From positions 620,001-684,000 of the forward strand of contig NZ_CANKZF010000003.1 of assembly GCF_947488515.1 (NCBI RefSeq): a stretch of DNA of 64,000 nucleotides, written 5' to 3'. This stretch comes from an uncultured Nocardioides sp. (GTDB lineage: Bacteria > Actinomycetota > Actinomycetes > Propionibacteriales > Nocardioidaceae). Under the pieces are notes generated by a model. It ran no database searches. It was not told where the DNA came from and saw only the letters and a program-made list of their open reading frames with translations. Below, piece by piece: positions 1-7,345 of this stretch (its first letter is position 1; each line of letters begins with the position of its first letter). The translations under genes and the position numbers were made by a program.

Positions 1-509
1 CCAACCCGAGCCAGGGGTCGTACGTCGAGGCGTGGCGGGCGCTGGTGCAGCTGCAGAAGGACGGCCTGGTGCGGTCGATCGGCGTCTCCAACTTCACCGA
101 GGAGCACCTCGAGCGCATCATCGACGACACGGGCGTGACGCCGGCGGTCAACCAGGTCGAGCTGCACCCGAGGTTCCCGCAGGCGCACATGCGCGAGGTC
201 CACGAGCGCCTCGGCATCCGCACCGAGGCGTGGAGCCCCATGGGCAAGCGGCGCGCGCCCCTGGAGGAGGACGCCGTCCGGACGGCCGCCGAGGCGCACG
301 GCGTCTCCCCCGGCCAGGTCGTCCTGCGCTGGCACGTCGAGCTGGGCTCGCTCCCGATCCCGAAGTCGGCAGACCCCGCCCGCCAGTCGCAGAACCTCGA
401 CGTCTTCGGCTTCGAGCTCACCGACGACGAGGTGACGGCGATCTCCGGGCTCGCCGAGGCCGACGGCCGCCTCTTCGGCGGCGACCCGGACACCCACGAG
501 GAGATGTGA
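1..509 (+). CDS. Aldo/keto reductase, 3' part
   Basis: The gene enters from the left edge; the open frame starts at base 3, so about 168 C-terminal residues are visible. Aldo/keto reductases reduce aldehydes and ketones with NADPH on a TIM barrel. The visible part has the family signatures SIGVSNF, the NQVELHP strand, a late EAWSPMG strand, and IPKSADPAR, the NADPH-phosphate-binding loop near the C-terminus. The catalytic Asp/Tyr/Lys/His part lies outside the window. The protein ends normally (GDPDTHEEM). The substrate cannot be told; 2,5-diketo-D-gluconate-reductase-like members share this ending. Family call is firm, substrate unknown. Confidence 0.93.
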   Translation, partial: NPSQGSYVEAWRALVQLQKDGLVRSIGVSNFTEEHLERIIDDTGVTPAVNQVELHPRFPQAHMREVHERLGIRTEAWSPMGKRRAPLEEDAVRTAAEAHGVSPGQVVLRWHVELGSLPIPKSADPARQSQNLDVFGFELTDDEVTAISGLAEADGRLFGGDPDTHEEM

Positions 510-534
510 CGGGGCGCTGGCTACCATCAGCCGC

Positions 535-1278
535 ATGCTGAAGCGACTCGCCACCGTGGCCGCCTGCCTGTCCGTCCTCGCCCTGTCCGCGTGCGGCAAC
601 GAAGCGGACGGGAAGGACACTGCGTCCGACCCCGCGGCGTCCGAGACCACGAGCGAGTCGACCGACGCCTCGCCCGAGGAGTCGCCGGACGAGTCGCCGG
701 AGGCCTCCGGCGCGACGACCACCTGTGACTACCCCGAGGACGGCCAGGAGCCGGCGCGCGACGTCGACGCTCCCGACGCCGAGGCTCCCTCGGAGGGCAC
801 CGCGTCCGCGACGATCACCACCAACTTCGGCGACATCGGCCTGACCCTCGACGCGGCCACCGCGCCGTGCACGGTGCACTCGTTCGTCTCGCTCGCCGAG
901 CAGGGGTTCTACGACGACACGCCGTGCCCGCGGATCGGTGACCAGGAGGGCTTCGGGATCCTGCAGTGCGGCGACCCGACCGGCACCGGTTCCGGCGGGG
1001 CCGGCTACTCCTTCGCCGACGAGCTGAGCGGTGACGAGACCTACCCGGCCGGCACGCTCGCCATGGCCAACGCCGGCCCGGACACCAACGGGTCGCAGTT
1101 CTTCCTCGTCTTCCGCGACTCGCAGTTCCCCCCGAACTACACCGTCTTCGGCACCATCGACGAGGCCGGCCTCGAGACCATCGACGCGATCGCGGCCGAG
1201 GGCAACGACGGCGCGCACCCGGCCGGTGGCGGCGCCCCCAACAAGGACGTCACCATCGAGAAGGTCACCGTCGGCTGA
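535..1278 (+). CDS. Lipoprotein peptidyl-prolyl isomerase, cyclophilin type
   Basis: 247 aa. The N-terminus is a lipoprotein signal peptide with lipobox LSAC (Cys about residue 20), so the protein should be lipid-anchored outside the membrane. A low-complexity Ser/Asp/Glu/Pro linker of about 60 residues follows, then a cyclophilin domain from about residue 90 to the end. Visible landmarks are TNFGDI, SFVSLAEQGFYDD, and GSQFFLVF, the active-site strand; the usual FHR arginine segment is replaced by a CPRIG version, common in actinobacterial secreted cyclophilins. It likely assists folding of exported proteins. It starts 25 nt after the aldo/keto reductase stop and is followed by a long inverted repeat. 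Confidence 0.93.
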   Translation: MLKRLATVAACLSVLALSACGNEADGKDTASDPAASETTSESTDASPEESPDESPEASGATTTCDYPEDGQEPARDVDAPDAEAPSEGTASATITTNFGDIGLTLDAATAPCTVHSFVSLAEQGFYDDTPCPRIGDQEGFGILQCGDPTGTGSGGAGYSFADELSGDETYPAGTLAMANAGPDTNGSQFFLVFRDSQFPPNYTVFGTIDEAGLETIDAIAAEGNDGAHPAGGGAPNKDVTIEKVTVG

Positions 1279-1285
1279 CCTCCCG

Positions 1286-1356
1286 CTCGGGTAGTCCAGT
1301 GAGAAGTGGCTGTCGCCGGGCCGTCCGAACGACCATCTGACACTGGACTACCCGAG
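1286..1356. repeat. Perfect 16-bp inverted repeat with 39-nt loop
   Basis: Arms CTCGGGTAGTCCAGTG (1286-1301) and its exact reverse complement (1341-1356) enclose 39 nt. The element lies between the convergent ends of the cyclophilin and OsmC genes. The stem is strong in either transcript, but no T-run follows and the loop is long, so a classical intrinsic terminator is doubtful. A dispersed palindromic repeat or a bidirectional 3' stabiliser are alternatives. Confidence 0.8.
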
Positions 1357-1389
1357 CTCCGGCCGTCGACCGCGATCAGGGGTCGGTCG

Positions 1390-1818
1390 TCACGACACCG
1401 GGTCGCAGACCACGTCCGCGCCGAGCTGCACGGTCCGCGAGACCGTGCACAGCCGGTCGTGCGACATCTCGATGGCCTCCTGCACGCGGTCGCGGGCGGC
1501 ATCGCCGTCCGGTCCCTCGGGGAACGCGACGTCGAACGACACCCTGATGCCGGTGAGGTGGTTGCCCTCCGCGTCACGCACCTTGTGCCCCTCGGCATGC
1601 ACGTCGAACGTCGTGCTGGAGGTGCGCTTGTGCGTGATGGCCTCGACGTCGAGGGCGGTGCACCCGGCGATCGCGGCGAGCAGCAGCTCGATGGGCGTGA
1701 AGTCGGGGTCCTCTCCCCCGGTCCCGAAGAAGGTCTCGCCGCCGCGGGCGTTGGTCGCCTTGAACCTGGCCTGGCCGATGCGGGTGAGCTCGACGCTGCG
1801 CAGCGTGTCGTCCGTCAT
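1390..1818 (-). CDS. OsmC/Ohr family peroxiredoxin
   Basis: 142 aa from ATG at 1818; a GTG at 1827 would add three residues. OsmC-family proteins reduce organic hydroperoxides with two cysteines. Both family cysteines are visible: one in AAIAGCTALD on the central helix and one in SHDRLCTVSRT near the C-terminus. The middle segment (TFDVHAEGHKV) fits the YhfA-like OsmC subgroup rather than Ohr. The ATG lies 2 nt after a perfect 13-bp hairpin, so no accessible Shine-Dalgarno is evident. It is downstream of the 47-aa gene on the same strand. Confidence 0.9.
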   Translation of the reverse strand: MTDDTLRSVELTRIGQARFKATNARGGETFFGTGGEDPDFTPIELLLAAIAGCTALDVEAITHKRTSSTTFDVHAEGHKVRDAEGNHLTGIRVSFDVAFPEGPDGDAARDRVQEAIEMSHDRLCTVSRTVQLGADVVCDPVS

Positions 1819-1820
1819 GG

Positions 1821-1858
1821 CGAACACCCTGCCAGAGCAAGCTCGGGCAGGGTGTTCG
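1821..1858 (-). promoter_or_regulatory. 13-bp perfect hairpin at the start of the OsmC gene
   Basis: The arms CGAACACCCTGCC (1821-1833) and its exact complement (1846-1858) leave a 12-nt loop. The hairpin abuts the OsmC start codon and would occupy the ribosome-binding region. No U-tract follows, so it may be an attenuator, a translational control hairpin, or a weak terminator of the upstream 47-aa gene. Confidence 0.6.
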
Positions 1859-1901
1859 GTCCCCGACGGTGGGGTCTCCGCGGACGACCTCGCAGGGGGG
1901 G

Positions 1902-2045
1902 TCAGCGGGTGACGCGTCGCGCGGCGCGTCGGGCTCGACGCTCCTCACGGAGGGCGATGTCCACGTTGCGCAGGAGCGCTCGGTCCTCGGTGGAGCGCGC
2001 TCGTTGATCGACGAGGCTGAGGGCCAGGTGCAGCTGCGTGGTCAT
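1902..2045 (-). CDS. Small basic protein, 47 aa, unknown function
   Basis: Starts at ATG 2045 after an AGAGGAC ribosome-binding site about 8-10 nt upstream. The sequence begins MTTQLHLALSLVDQRARS and ends in an Arg/Ala-rich stretch (REERRARRAARRVTR). There is no signal peptide or membrane segment; it would be mostly helical and strongly basic at the C-terminus, which is compatible with nucleic-acid binding. I do not recognise a family. A 9-bp inverted repeat lies 49 nt upstream. The good ribosome-binding site, sensible composition and operator-like repeat support a real gene. Confidence 0.6.
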   Translation of the reverse strand: MTTQLHLALSLVDQRARSTEDRALLRNVDIALREERRARRAARRVTR

Positions 2046-2093
2046 GGGTATCTGTCCTCTCGAGGGCCTCTGGCCCTCACGTGGTGAGCAAGC

Positions 2094-2131
2094 GATGTAA
2101 GAACTAACCGCTCCGTTGCGGCTCTTACATC
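2094..2131. promoter_or_regulatory. GATGTAAGA inverted repeat, putative operator
   Basis: Perfect arms GATGTAAGA (2094-2102) and TCTTACATC (2123-2131) flank a 20-nt centre that has its own CCGC/GCGG pairing (2108-2111 with 2118-2121). It lies in the 172-nt divergent region between the 47-aa gene and fdhD and is A/T-richer than its surroundings. It could be a regulator binding site serving either gene or a structured leader. Confidence 0.5.
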
Positions 2132-2217
2132 CTACGGACCGGTAGCTTTCTGTCCGGCATCCTCGAAGGGGTGATCTCGGCCACCAGCCGGACGCGCCGG
2201 CGGGCTAGTGTCGTGGC

Positions 2218-3042
2218 GTGACGACCCAGCGAGCGCGACGGCCCGGACCATCGGTCCGGACGCGTGTGGTGGAGCACACCGACGCCTCGGAGGTGGCACG
2301 GGAGGACCGGCTCATCACCGAGGAGCCGCTCGAGATCCGCGTGCGCTCCGGGAGCCTCGAGCCCCGACGCGCGTGGGTGACCATGCGCACCCCCGGGCAC
2401 GACTTCGAGCTCGCCGCCGGCTGGCTCGTCAACGAAGGGCTCGCGGCGCCGTCGTCGATCAGCCAGGTCGCCTACTGCACCGACGACGACCTCGACCCCG
2501 AGCAGGAGTTCAACGTCGTGACGGTGAACGTCACCGGCCTGACGTCGCTCCCCCACCGGCACGAGAGCGCCTCCTCGGGCTCGTCCGCCTGCGGCGTGTG
2601 CGGCAAGGACAGCGTGGTCGAGGCGCTCGCGACCAGGACGGCGCGACCGTGGGCAGGTCCGCGCCCCGACGCGTCCGTCGTACGACGGCTGCCGGAGGCG
2701 CTGCGCGAGCGTCAGACCCTGTTCGCCCGGACGGGCGGCGTGCACGCCGCCGGTCTCGCCGACGAGCTCGGCACGCTCGCCGTGGTGCGCGAGGACGTCG
2801 GGCGTCACAACGCCGTCGACAAGGTGGTCGGGGCGCGGGTGCTCGCCGGGGACCCGGCTGCCTCGGCGTGCCTGGTGCTGAGCGGGCGGGTCGGCTTCGA
2901 GCTCGTGCAGAAGGCCGCGGCCGCCGGCATCGGGTCGATCGTGGCGGTCGGCGCGCCGACCAGCCTGGCCGCCCAGCTGGCCGCCGAGGCCGGCATCGAC
3001 CTGTGGGGCTTCACCTCCGCAGGGCGCACCGTGCGCTACTGA
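2218..3042 (+). CDS. fdhD: FdhD, formate dehydrogenase sulfurtransferase
   Basis: 274 aa from GTG 2218. FdhD carries sulfur from a cysteine desulfurase to the molybdenum/tungsten bis-MGD cofactor and is required for active formate dehydrogenase. The essential CxxC is present in the loop SACGVCGK (Cys125 and Cys128). Other family segments are EEPLEIRV near residue 36, TPGHDFELAAGWL, FARTGGVHAA, and EDVGRHNAVDKV, which binds the cofactor. The C-terminus SGRVGFELVQKAA is complete. No formate dehydrogenase gene lies beside it in this window. It is followed after 59 nt by sbcD. Confidence 0.97.
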   Translation: MTTQRARRPGPSVRTRVVEHTDASEVAREDRLITEEPLEIRVRSGSLEPRRAWVTMRTPGHDFELAAGWLVNEGLAAPSSISQVAYCTDDDLDPEQEFNVVTVNVTGLTSLPHRHESASSGSSACGVCGKDSVVEALATRTARPWAGPRPDASVVRRLPEALRERQTLFARTGGVHAAGLADELGTLAVVREDVGRHNAVDKVVGARVLAGDPAASACLVLSGRVGFELVQKAAAAGIGSIVAVGAPTSLAAQLAAEAGIDLWGFTSAGRTVRY

Positions 3043-3101
3043 CCGGACCCCGCGCGGCGTGGTGGGACGGCCCTGTCGGTGCCGCGATCTACGGTCGTCC
3101 C

Positions 3102-4295
3102 GTGCGCATCCTCCACACCTCCGACTGGCACCTGGGGAGGTCCTTCCACCGCGAGGACCTGCTGGGCCACCAGGGTGCGTTCGTCGACCACCTCCTCGAC
3201 GTCGTCGCCGCGGAGGACGTCGACGTGGTCGTGGTCTCGGGAGACGTCTACGACCGCGCCCTCCCTCACGTCGACGCGGTCGCACTGGCCGACGAGGCCT
3301 TCGCCCGGCTCGCTGCCTCCCGTGCGCGCGTCGTGGTGAGCAGCGGCAACCACGACAGCGCGCGGCGCCTCGGTTTCGGCTCGCGCCTGATGGACGCCGC
3401 CGGCGTCTTCGTCCGCACCGACGCGTCCTCGGTCGGCACCCCCGTCGTGCTCGCCGACCAGCACGGAGACGTGGCGATCCACGCGATCCCCTACCTCGAC
3501 CCCTCGGCGCTGCTCGAGCCGTGGGCGCTCGGCCGCCGCAGCCACGAGGCCGCCCTGTCCGAGGCCATGACGCGGGTCCGGTCCGACCTCGGCGCTCGCC
3601 CCGCCTCCACCCGCAGCGTCGTGCTGGCGCACGCCTTCGTCGCCGGCGCGACACCCTCGGAGTCCGAGCGCGACATCAGCGTCGGCGGGGTGTCCCGGGT
3701 CGCGACCAGTCTCTTCGACGACATCGACTACACCGCCCTCGGCCACCTGCACGGGCCCCACGTGCTCGACGAGCGGCTGCGCTACTCCGGCTCCCCGCTG
3801 GCCTACTCCTTCTCCGAGGCCGACCAGGCCAAGGGCTCGTGGCTCGTCGACCTCGACGCCACCGGGTTCGCGTCCGCGACCTGGGTCGACGCACCGGTCC
3901 CCCGTCGGCTGGCCCGGCTCTCCGGCACGCTCGACGAGCTGCTCGCCGACCCGTCGCTGACCACCCACGAGGACGACTGGGTGCAGGTCACCCTGACCGA
4001 CGCCCGACGCCCGTTGCGCGCCATGGAGCTGCTGCGCCGACGCTTCCCCCACACGCTGGTCCTGCAGTTCCCGACCCCGACGGTCGACGCCCGGACCCCT
4101 CCGCGGCCCGCGCCCGGCACGAGCGACCACGCGATCTCGCTCGACTTCGTGCGCCACGTGCGTGGGTCCGACGCCACGCCCGGTGAGGCCGCCCTGCTCC
4201 GCGAGGCGATCGACGCCTGCTGCCACGACCCCGACCAGGACGTGCTCGTCGGAGCTCCCCCAGCCTCCGCCCCCCGCGCGGCAGGTGCCTCGTGA
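3102..4295 (+). CDS. sbcD: SbcD nuclease subunit of SbcCD
   Basis: 397 aa from GTG 3102, chosen because the conserved Mre11 start (VRILHTSDWHLG) begins exactly there; the frame is open further upstream but overlaps fdhD. SbcD is the Mn-dependent metallophosphatase-fold nuclease of the SbcCD complex, which opens hairpins and protein-blocked DNA ends. All phosphoesterase motifs are visible: DWHLG, SGDVYDR, SSGNHDS, VVLAHAF and LGHLHGPHVL. It overlaps the sbcC start by 4 nt (GTGA), showing translational coupling. Confidence 0.97.
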   Translation: MRILHTSDWHLGRSFHREDLLGHQGAFVDHLLDVVAAEDVDVVVVSGDVYDRALPHVDAVALADEAFARLAASRARVVVSSGNHDSARRLGFGSRLMDAAGVFVRTDASSVGTPVVLADQHGDVAIHAIPYLDPSALLEPWALGRRSHEAALSEAMTRVRSDLGARPASTRSVVLAHAFVAGATPSESERDISVGGVSRVATSLFDDIDYTALGHLHGPHVLDERLRYSGSPLAYSFSEADQAKGSWLVDLDATGFASATWVDAPVPRRLARLSGTLDELLADPSLTTHEDDWVQVTLTDARRPLRAMELLRRRFPHTLVLQFPTPTVDARTPPRPAPGTSDHAISLDFVRHVRGSDATPGEAALLREAIDACCHDPDQDVLVGAPPASAPRAAGAS

Positions 4296-7276
4296 GGCTG
4301 CACCAGCTGCACGTGGTCGGCTTCGGCCCGTTCGCCGATCCGGTCTCGATCGACTTCGACGTCCTCTCCGAGGCCGGGCTCTTCCTGCTGAGCGGGCCGA
4401 CGGGAGCCGGCAAGTCCAGCGTCCTCGACGCGGTCTGCTTCGCGCTCTACGGCGACGTCCCCGGTGACCGCGCCGTCGCCAAGCGGCTGCGGTCCGACCA
4501 CGCCGCCGACGACGTCGCTCCGCGGGTGGTGCTCGAGACGACCCTGTCCGGCCGACGGTTCCGCATCGACCGCTCGCCCGCCTGGACCAGGCCCAAGAAG
4601 CGCGGCACCGGCACCACCACCGAGCAGGCCCGCGTCGTGATCTCCGAGCGCCGCCCCGACGACGACGGCCAGCACCTCTGGCACCCGCTCAGCACCCGGC
4701 TCGACGAGACCGGACACCTCGTCACTCGTCTCGTCGGTATGACGCTCCCCCAGTTCTGCCAGGTCGCCATGCTCCCGCAGGGAAGGTTCCAGGCCTTCCT
4801 GCGAGCGCGCTCCGACGAGCGCCACGCCCTCCTCCAGCAGGTCTTCCAGACGGAGCGCTTCGACCGCACCGAGCGCTGGCTGCGCGAGCGGCGCGTCGGG
4901 CTGAGGCGAGCCTCCGACACCCACCGCGAGACGGTCGCCGACCTGGTCAGCCGGGTCAGCGAGGTCGGCGACGACGTTGCGCCCGACGACTGGCCGGCCG
5001 ACCCCTCCTGCCTCGATGACTGGGTGAACGGGCTGACCGACGCGGCCTCGGCGGCATCGGCCGAGCAGTCGGCCCGGGCACGGGCGGCAGCCGCGGCCGA
5101 GACGGCGGCTGCCGCTGCCCGAGCCGCAGGCACCGAGCTCGCCACGCTCCAGGCCACCCACGCTGCGGCACGTCGCGATCGCGACGCGCTGGAGGCGGCG
5201 TCAGCGGCACAGGCCGAGCGCGTGCAGCTCGCCGACCAGGCCCAGCGCGCCGCCGGCGTACGCGCCCTCCACGACCTCGCGCTCGCCTCGCGAGCCACCT
5301 CCGACGACCTCGAGCAGCGCCACACTGCGTCCCTCGCATCGTTGGGCCAGCTGCTCGGAGTGACGACCCCCGACGACGCGCAGGTCGCCGAGCACCACCG
5401 CAGTGCCACCCGCGCCCTCGACGACCTCGCCCGGGTGCGCCCGCTTCTCGGCCAGGTCACCGAGGTCGAGTCGGGCCTGCGCCACTCCGTGCGGAGCCGG
5501 GAGCAGGTCGCGGCCGAGCTCGACCGGCTCGCCACCCGGGCAGCGCAGGTGCCGCATGCCCTGGCCGACCTCGAGCCCCGGCTCGCCTCGGCCCGCGAGG
5601 CGGTGGCCCAGGTCGCCACCCTCGACCGCGAGCTCGTGGCGATCCGGTCGCGGGTGCTCGCCGCCCGATCGGCCGACGACCTCGCCACCGAGCTCGCCGC
5701 TGCCCAGCACGACCTCGCGGTGGCGACACAGACCCGGCTGCTCGCCCGCGAGGCGCTCGTGGAGATCCGCGAGCAGCGCCTCGACGGCATGGCCGCCGAG
5801 ATCGCGCGCAAGCTGGCCGTCGGCGCCTGCTGCCCGGTGTGCGGCTCGGCCGACCACCCCTCCCCCGCGTCTCCTGCGTCCGGCGCTCCGGACGAGGCCA
5901 CCGAGCGGAAGGCCCGCCGGGAGGTCGACGACCTCGAGGTCGTCGTCGAGGCACACGCCCAGCAGGTGCGTGGCCTCGAGACCCGGCTGGCCGCTGCCGT
6001 CGCCGAGGCCGGCGACGCACTCGACACGCTCCTCGCCGCCGAGGCCGACACGCTGACCCGTCTCGGTGGTGCCCGGGCCGCCGCGGCCACCGTCGACCCG
6101 CTGGCGGCGCGGCTCGACGCCCTGCTCGGTGAGCAGGACGACGTCGTCCGACAGCGTGAAGAGCTCACCGCGACCGCGTCCCGGCTCGACACCGAGGCTG
6201 CCGTGCTCGACACGCGCCTCGACGCGCTGCGTGAGCAGGTCCGCGCGGTCCTGCCCGACGGGGCCGACCTCGACGACCTGACCGCCCACCACCAGCAGGT
6301 CGCCGGCGTCGCCCGCCGCTGCGCCGACACCGCCGTCGACCTCGCCCGCGCTCGCGAGGCCGCGGCCAGCACCCAGCGGGCCGCCGACGACGCGGCGTCC
6401 GCGGCGGGGTTCCCGTCCTCGGAGGCCGCGGCGGGCGCCTGGCTCCCCGAGGCCGAGCTCACCGCGCTCGTCGCGACGGTCGAGCGGCACGAGCGCGAGC
6501 TCGCCCGCACCGAGGAGCTGCTCGCCGACGCCGACCTCGTCGTGGCCGCTGCATCGGGGCCGCCCGACCTCGACCTGCTCGCCGAGGCCCACCGCCGCGC
6601 CCAGGAGGAGGCTGCGACGACGCGCCACCGCGACCTGGTCCTGCGCGATCGCGTGGGCCGGCTCCGCGCCCTGACCGGCGACGTCCGCACCGCCCTCTCC
6701 GCGTGGGCCCCGGTGCGGGCTGACCTCGACCTGGTCGCCGACCTCGCCGCCCTCGTCGAGGGCAAGCACCCCGACAACCGACACCAGATGCGCCTGTCGG
6801 CCTACGTCCTGGCCCACCGTCTCGGCCAGGTCGTCGATGCCGCCAACCTGCGGCTGTCCACGATGAGTGACCGCCGCTACTCCCTGGTCCACACCGGACA
6901 GCGTGGCGCCGGGGAGACCCGGGGCGGCCTCAGCCTGCTCGTCCGCGATGACTGGACCGGCGACAGCCGCGACCCGGCCACGCTCTCGGGCGGCGAGACC
7001 TTCGTCGTGTCCCTCGCGCTGGCCCTCGGCCTCGCCGACGTGATCACCCAGGAGGCGGGCGGTGCCGACCTCGACACCCTCTTCGTCGACGAGGGGTTCG
7101 GTTCGCTCGACGCCGAGACCCTCGAGGACGTGATGGACACCCTCGACACGCTCCGTGACGGAGGGCGCGTGGTCGGCGTGGTCAGCCACGTGCCCGAGCT
7201 TCAGACGCGCATCCCCACCCAGCTCCGGGTCCACCGCGGCCGCCACGGCAGCCGCACTAGCCTCGTCCTGGCGTAG
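4292..7276 (+). CDS. sbcC: SbcC ATPase subunit of SbcCD
   Basis: 994 aa, the Rad50-like SMC ATPase partner of SbcD. It has a Walker A at residues 35-43 (GPTGAGKSS), a Q-loop region in MTLPQFCQVAMLPQG, two long Ala/Arg/Glu-rich coiled-coil arms, and the zinc-hook CPVC at about residues 514-517. The C-terminal lobe has the signature LSGGETFV and Walker B with D-loop LFVDEGFGSLD. The length is usual for the family. GTG start coupled to sbcD. Confidence 0.97.
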   Translation: MRLHQLHVVGFGPFADPVSIDFDVLSEAGLFLLSGPTGAGKSSVLDAVCFALYGDVPGDRAVAKRLRSDHAADDVAPRVVLETTLSGRRFRIDRSPAWTRPKKRGTGTTTEQARVVISERRPDDDGQHLWHPLSTRLDETGHLVTRLVGMTLPQFCQVAMLPQGRFQAFLRARSDERHALLQQVFQTERFDRTERWLRERRVGLRRASDTHRETVADLVSRVSEVGDDVAPDDWPADPSCLDDWVNGLTDAASAASAEQSARARAAAAAETAAAAARAAGTELATLQATHAAARRDRDALEAASAAQAERVQLADQAQRAAGVRALHDLALASRATSDDLEQRHTASLASLGQLLGVTTPDDAQVAEHHRSATRALDDLARVRPLLGQVTEVESGLRHSVRSREQVAAELDRLATRAAQVPHALADLEPRLASAREAVAQVATLDRELVAIRSRVLAARSADDLATELAAAQHDLAVATQTRLLAREALVEIREQRLDGMAAEIARKLAVGACCPVCGSADHPSPASPASGAPDEATERKARREVDDLEVVVEAHAQQVRGLETRLAAAVAEAGDALDTLLAAEADTLTRLGGARAAAATVDPLAARLDALLGEQDDVVRQREELTATASRLDTEAAVLDTRLDALREQVRAVLPDGADLDDLTAHHQQVAGVARRCADTAVDLARAREAAASTQRAADDAASAAGFPSSEAAAGAWLPEAELTALVATVERHERELARTEELLADADLVVAAASGPPDLDLLAEAHRRAQEEAATTRHRDLVLRDRVGRLRALTGDVRTALSAWAPVRADLDLVADLAALVEGKHPDNRHQMRLSAYVLAHRLGQVVDAANLRLSTMSDRRYSLVHTGQRGAGETRGGLSLLVRDDWTGDSRDPATLSGGETFVVSLALALGLADVITQEAGGADLDTLFVDEGFGSLDAETLEDVMDTLDTLRDGGRVVGVVSHVPELQTRIPTQLRVHRGRHGSRTSLVLA

Positions 7277-7345
7277 GGGTGTGCCGCCGCAGCACTCGAC
7301 GGCATCACTGAGCTGACTGACCCACCGGACCGACGGGACACCGAC

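Noticed and set aside
2125..3654. Long minus-strand open frame (about 500 codons) opposite fdhD and sbcD
   Set aside because: Arg/Gly-rich shadow of the high-GC genes on the other strand, with no motifs or start signal.
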